A stretch of 64,000 nt of DNA from CAVQGZ01 sp963714455. GTDB lineage: Bacteria; Actinomycetota; Actinomycetes; Jiangellales; Jiangellaceae. Below are positions 60,508 to 64,000 of the stretch, piece after piece; positions within the stretch are counted from its first letter, which is position 1; each line of letters opens with the position of its first letter. The DNA is taken from assembly GCA_963714455.1 (NCBI GenBank), contig CAVQON010000020.1, positions 62,001-126,000 of the forward strand, written 5' to 3'. The notes below the pieces were generated by a model that was not told the DNA's origin, searched no databases, and saw nothing but the letters and a program-made list of their open reading frames with translations. The position numbers were made by a program, and so were the translations under genes.

Positions 60508-62108
60508 CCCAGACGCTGCCGCCCCAGCAGGCCGATCGGCCGGCCGGACCGCCGTCGATGAGCCCACGCGAGCTCGTCCGGTGGTTCTGGCACCAGCTCA
60601 CCTCGATGCGGGTCGCGCTGTTCCTGCTCTTCCTTCTCGCGGTGGCCGCCGTGCCCGGCTCGATCGTCCCGCAGCGGGAGGCGAACCCGCTGGCCGCCAT
60701 CGACTGGGCCGAGCGCAACCCGGGTCTCGCGGTCTGGGCGGAGCGGCTCGGCCTGTTCGACGTCTACTCCACGCCCTGGTTCTCCGCGATCTACCTGCTG
60801 CTCATGATCTCGCTGGTCGGGTGCATCATCCCGCGGATCGGCATCCACTGGCGTGGGCTGCGGGCGCGGCCCCCGGCTCCGCCGAGCCGGCTGACCCGCA
60901 TGCCGGCGCACCTCGAGTGCACCGTGGCCGGCGACCCGGACACCGTGCTCGACGTAGCCGAGCGCGCGCTGCGGGGCCGTCGGTTCCGCGTGGACCGGGT
61001 CGACGACCAGCGGGCCGCCGCCGGGACGTCGACCGGCGTGGCCCTCGCCGCCGAGCGTGGCTATCTCAAGGAGACCGGCAACCTGCTGTTCCACCTCGCG
61101 CTCGTGGTGGTGCTGGTCTCGGTCGCCGCCGGCAGCCTGTTCGGCTACCGCGGCACCGTGCTCGTCGTCGAGGGGGAGGGCTTCGCGAACTCGCCCATCC
61201 AGTACGACGGGCTCACTGCGGGTGCCCGGTTCACCCCCGGCGACCTGCCACCGTTCGCGCTGACGGTCGACGAGTTCGTCATGGAGTTCGAGACGGAGGG
61301 CCCCGCCATGGGCAACCCCTCCAACTTCGAGGCGTCCGTGACTCTCGAGCCGACCCCCGGAGCCGCCCCGGAGCAGCACGTGATCCGGGTCAACAGCCCG
61401 CTGGAGGTGGACGGCACCCTGGTGCATCTGCTCAACCCCGGCTACGCGCCGCTGATCACCGTGCGGGGCCCGGACGGCGACGTGCTGTTCAGCCAGCCGG
61501 TGCCCTTCCTTCCGCAGGACTCCTCGTTCACCTCGACCGGTGTGGTGAAGGTGCCGCAGGGTGAGCAGCCCGACATCGGCCTGCAGGGGATCTTCTTGCC
61601 CACCGGGATCATCGCCGAGAACGGCCCGGAGTCGATCTTTCCCGGCCTCGGCAACCCGGTGCTGGTGCTCACCGGGTGGCAGGGCGACCTGGGGCTCGAC
61701 GACGGGGTGGCCCAGTCGATCTACCGGCTCGACACCACCGACATGACGCAGCTCACCGCCGGCGACGAACCGTTTCGGGCAGCGCTCGACCTCGGAGCGA
61801 GCGTCGAGCTGCCCGACGGGGCCGGGTCGGTGAGCTTCGACGGGGTATCGACCTGGGTGAACCTGCAGGTCAGCCGCAACGCCGGCAAAGAGCTGGCGCT
61901 GCTCGGCGCGATCCTGGCGATCGCCGGTCTGCTGCCCACCCTGTTCGTGCGGCGGCGTCGCGTCTGGGTGCGGGTCCACCCCCACCGCCCAGTCGGCGCT
62001 ACCGTTCTCACCATCGCTGGTCTCGACCGGGTTGCCTCCGGCGATGCCGGGGAGCTGGACGAAGAGCTGGCCGCGGTCGCGGCAGCCGTCGAGGAGGAGC
62101 TGTCGTGA
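60504..62108 (+). CDS. resB: Cytochrome c biogenesis protein ResB (Ccs1)
   Basis: One half of the system II heme-lyase. The 534-residue protein has three N-terminal helices (about 38-55, 93-112, 185-205), a large extracytoplasmic region, and a C-terminal helix near 460-480 (LALLGAILAIAGLLPTLF). LTSMRVALFLLFLLAVAAVPGSIVPQR is the family opening. LVHLLNPGYAP is in the outer domain. GTG 60504 overlaps ccdA and the stop overlaps ccsB. Confidence 0.92.
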   Translation: MTQTLPPQQADRPAGPPSMSPRELVRWFWHQLTSMRVALFLLFLLAVAAVPGSIVPQREANPLAAIDWAERNPGLAVWAERLGLFDVYSTPWFSAIYLLLMISLVGCIIPRIGIHWRGLRARPPAPPSRLTRMPAHLECTVAGDPDTVLDVAERALRGRRFRVDRVDDQRAAAGTSTGVALAAERGYLKETGNLLFHLALVVVLVSVAAGSLFGYRGTVLVVEGEGFANSPIQYDGLTAGARFTPGDLPPFALTVDEFVMEFETEGPAMGNPSNFEASVTLEPTPGAAPEQHVIRVNSPLEVDGTLVHLLNPGYAPLITVRGPDGDVLFSQPVPFLPQDSSFTSTGVVKVPQGEQPDIGLQGIFLPTGIIAENGPESIFPGLGNPVLVLTGWQGDLGLDDGVAQSIYRLDTTDMTQLTAGDEPFRAALDLGASVELPDGAGSVSFDGVSTWVNLQVSRNAGKELALLGAILAIAGLLPTLFVRRRRVWVRVHPHRPVGATVLTIAGLDRVASGDAGELDEELAAVAAAVEEELS

Positions 62109-63055
62109 ACGTCGAGGATGCTGCCTACCTGAGCAACGTGCTTGTGGACGCGGCCATGATCGTGTGGGCGGTCACGTTGGCGGCCTTCGCCGCCGACCTT
62201 GCCTTCGGCTCGCCGGTACGCAGCACGACGACGGTTCGCGCCCAGGTCGCCGTCGGGTCAGGGGGCTCGGACGAGATCGTCGTCCCCGACGACACGTCGT
62301 CCGAGCCGACCTCGCGCTGGTGGGGCATCGGCATGGGGACGCTGGTGCTCGGCACGATCATCCTCGGTGCCGGGGTCGTCCTTCGCGGCGTCGCCGCCGG
62401 CCGGGTGCCCTGGGGCAACATGTACGAGTTCGCGATCACCGGCTCGTTCCTCGTGGCGGTCGCCTTCTTGCTGTTCATGCGCCGCTACGACCTGCGCACG
62501 TTCGCCGTGTGGATCACTGGCGTGCTGCTGCTCACGGTCGGCCTCGCCGTCACGGTGCTCTACCTCCCCGCTGCGCCGCTCGTGCCGGCTCTTCGCTCGC
62601 CATGGCTGGTCATCCACGTCGCCGCCGCGACGCTGGCCGCGGCCTTCTTCACCCTCGGCATGGTCGCCACCGCGCTCTACCTGGTGCGCGACGTGGCCGA
62701 CAAGCGTGGGGCCAGCGGCGGCCGTCTCATCTCCCGACTCCCCGACACCGCCACGCTCGACCGCATCTCGTATCGCGTCATCGCGTTCGGTTTTCCCATC
62801 TGGACGTTCGCCGTGGTCGCCGGGGCCATCTGGGCCGAGTACGCGTGGGGCCGGTACTGGGGCTGGGACCCCAAGGAGACGTGGTCGCTCATCACCTGGA
62901 TTCTGTACGCCGCCTACCTGCACGCCCGCACCACCGCCGGCTGGCGGGGACGGCGTGCGGCCGTCATCTCGCTGGTGGCGTACTCGACCTTGATCTTCAA
63001 CTTCTTCGGCGTCAACATCGTCTTCGTCGGCCTTCACTCCTACGGCGGCGTGTAG
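62105..63055 (+). CDS. ccsB: Cytochrome c biogenesis protein CcsB (CcsA/ResC family)
   Basis: The heme-handling partner of ResB, 316 residues with about eight helices. The tryptophan-rich WWD motif is WGRYWGWDPKETWSLITW near residue 255, and candidate heme-ligand histidines are in VIHVAAATLAAAF and YLHARTTAGWRG. FGVNIVFVGLHSYGGV closes the protein, again with a His. GTG 62105 overlaps resB. Its last 16 bases overlap the end of the converging minus-strand gene. Confidence 0.93.
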   Translation: MNVEDAAYLSNVLVDAAMIVWAVTLAAFAADLAFGSPVRSTTTVRAQVAVGSGGSDEIVVPDDTSSEPTSRWWGIGMGTLVLGTIILGAGVVLRGVAAGRVPWGNMYEFAITGSFLVAVAFLLFMRRYDLRTFAVWITGVLLLTVGLAVTVLYLPAAPLVPALRSPWLVIHVAAATLAAAFFTLGMVATALYLVRDVADKRGASGGRLISRLPDTATLDRISYRVIAFGFPIWTFAVVAGAIWAEYAWGRYWGWDPKETWSLITWILYAAYLHARTTAGWRGRRAAVISLVAYSTLIFNFFGVNIVFVGLHSYGGV

Positions 63056-63957
63056 CAGCCACGGGCCGACTCCCACCAGCGCAGCACTGCCAGCGCCCTG
63101 ACCGTCGTCCACCGGCTGGCGCCCGGCTGCTCCAGCCGATAGAACTGCTTGCCGGCGTAGGGGGCGTAGGTCGACCACGTCCCGTCTGCACGGCGCTTCT
63201 GCTCGAGCAACGCCACCGCGTCGGTGAGCCGTTCGTCGCCGCCGGCACGGACGCGGGCCAGGTACTCCAGCCCGCGCAGCACGTCGAAGTGCCACTCCGG
63301 GAACGCCGGGAACCGCGTACTGGACGCGATGGCGACCTGGCCCGTGCGGTGCGACTGGTAGAGCCGGTGCCGCAGGAAGAACTCCTGGCCCCGAGCAGTG
63401 GCCGGTGCCGTGTCGAGCCCGCCGCCTGACTCGCGGTAGGCCGCGAGTGCCTCCAGTGCCTGGATGCTGGTGTGGAACGAGCTGTGGGTGCTCATCACGC
63501 CGCGAGCGACGCAGTTCCAGCCGCCGTCGTCGAGCTGCTGCCCCAGCAGGTGCTCCGTCACGTCGTCCAGCCGGTCCGCGGGGAAGCCGAACGCCGCCGT
63601 CAGGCGGACGAGGATGGACTCGATGCAGGTCTCCGGTACGCGCCAGCGTGACTGCCAGTCCCACAGGTGCTCCAAGCCGCGCAGGGCCGCCTCGTGACCG
63701 GCGGGGACCCCGAGCCACATCAGGTGCAGCAGCGTGTACGTCGTCGACGTCCACTTCGGCGAGTAGACCCCCTCACCCCACCCGCCGTCAGGGTTCTGCT
63801 CGGCCAGCAGGCGTGCGCCCCATCCGTCCTCCGCGACGCGCCGACGCTCGGCCGCAACCTCGTCCGGTGGTGCGTCGAGCAGGTCGCGCAGCACCCGCAC
63901 GCGCACGGCGGGGTCGCCGTCGAGCAGCCAGGCGACCTGCGTGTCATCGGATGCCAT
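63040..63957 (-). CDS. Prenyltransferase/squalene oxidase-repeat (alpha/alpha toroid) protein
   Basis: A 305-residue protein with repeats resembling terpene cyclase and prenyltransferase QW motifs: LLAEQNPDGGWGEG near 52, LLGQQLDDGGWNC near 140 and LLEQKRRADGTWSTY near 255. It lacks a clear DxDD catalytic motif, so it is probably not a full cyclase. ATG 63957 is chosen; a GTG 18 bases upstream is in frame. It converges with ccsB, ends overlapping by 16 bases. Nothing is recognised in 63958-64000. Confidence 0.7.
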   Translation of the reverse strand: MASDDTQVAWLLDGDPAVRVRVLRDLLDAPPDEVAAERRRVAEDGWGARLLAEQNPDGGWGEGVYSPKWTSTTYTLLHLMWLGVPAGHEAALRGLEHLWDWQSRWRVPETCIESILVRLTAAFGFPADRLDDVTEHLLGQQLDDGGWNCVARGVMSTHSSFHTSIQALEALAAYRESGGGLDTAPATARGQEFFLRHRLYQSHRTGQVAIASSTRFPAFPEWHFDVLRGLEYLARVRAGGDERLTDAVALLEQKRRADGTWSTYAPYAGKQFYRLEQPGASRWTTVRALAVLRWWESARGCYTPP

Positions 63958-64000
63958 GACCGAACGACACCACACGCCGGCCCTGTGCTGGACTACCAGG

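Noticed and set aside
63040..63957. Terminal minus-strand gene as a functional squalene-hopene cyclase
   Set aside because: It is less than half the usual length and no DxDD motif was found; only the repeat fold is supported.

Overview
This window is chromosomal DNA of a GC-rich actinobacterium. Codons are strongly biased to G/C in third position, GTG starts are common, and neighbouring genes often overlap by 4 bases. Lineage markers are Lsr2, short ArgA (NAGS), ClpC, the 33-residue ribosomal protein bS22, TIGR03089 and DUF3180. Much of the gene order (proC, excisionase-like HTH, bS22, epimerase, acyltransferase, SerB-like HAD, glutaredoxin, hemA-C-D-B-L, resA-ccdA-resB-ccsB) matches what I recall of the Mycobacterium tuberculosis Rv0500-Rv0529 region. 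Genus and family cannot be fixed by eye. No tRNA, rRNA, CRISPR array, insertion sequence or prophage was seen.

Layout. 1-12.8 kb: zincin-like protein (partial), tilS, hpt, ftsH, folE-folP-folB-folK, DUF3180, an OpuC-type osmoprotectant ABC transporter whose first permease is frameshifted, and two PH-domain membrane proteins. 13-22.7 kb: DUF2520, panC, nadB, nadC, coaX, a rhodanese lipoprotein behind a CsoR/CstR-type operator, argA, lsr2, clpC, TPR protein. 22.7-27.6 kb (minus): mutY, disA, radA, methyltransferase, Cys-rich metal-chelating protein. 27.6-33 kb: ppx, sugar-phosphate isomerase-like, TIGR03089 (minus), NDP-sugar pyrophosphorylase, AlkA-like glycosylase, proC. 33-38.5 kb: TrkA/TrkH potassium uptake (minus), a broken small membrane-protein gene, then a minus-strand operon of flavin reductase-like protein, M20 peptidase and an unrecognised P-loop NTPase. 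38.5-45 kb: DUF222/HNH protein with a LexA-like box, then a 1422-residue BTAD-nSTAND1-WD40 protein preceded by a secreted HExxH protein. 45-51.5 kb: AcuC-like deacetylase, HTH, bS22, epimerase, acyltransferase, HAD phosphatase, acyl-CoA ligase, glutaredoxin. 51.6-63 kb: rex and a long coupled heme and cytochrome c maturation operon. The window ends with a terpene-cyclase-fold-like protein on the minus strand.

How genes work together. The fol, pan/nad/coa and hem/ccs groups are cofactor pathways. Rex with its own operator heads the heme/cytochrome c operon, suggesting NADH/NAD+ control of respiratory cofactor supply. mutY, disA, radA and the AlkA-like glycosylase are DNA-repair functions.

The least explained parts are the flavin reductase-M20-NTPase operon, the secreted metallopeptidase paired with the STAND/WD40 regulator, and promoter architecture. 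Many genes have a TANNNT -10 box 6-8 bases before the start codon, implying leaderless mRNAs. Two divergent pairs are separated by exactly 23 bp, within which two leaderless promoters share one TA step. All calls come from reading the sequence; no database search was run.
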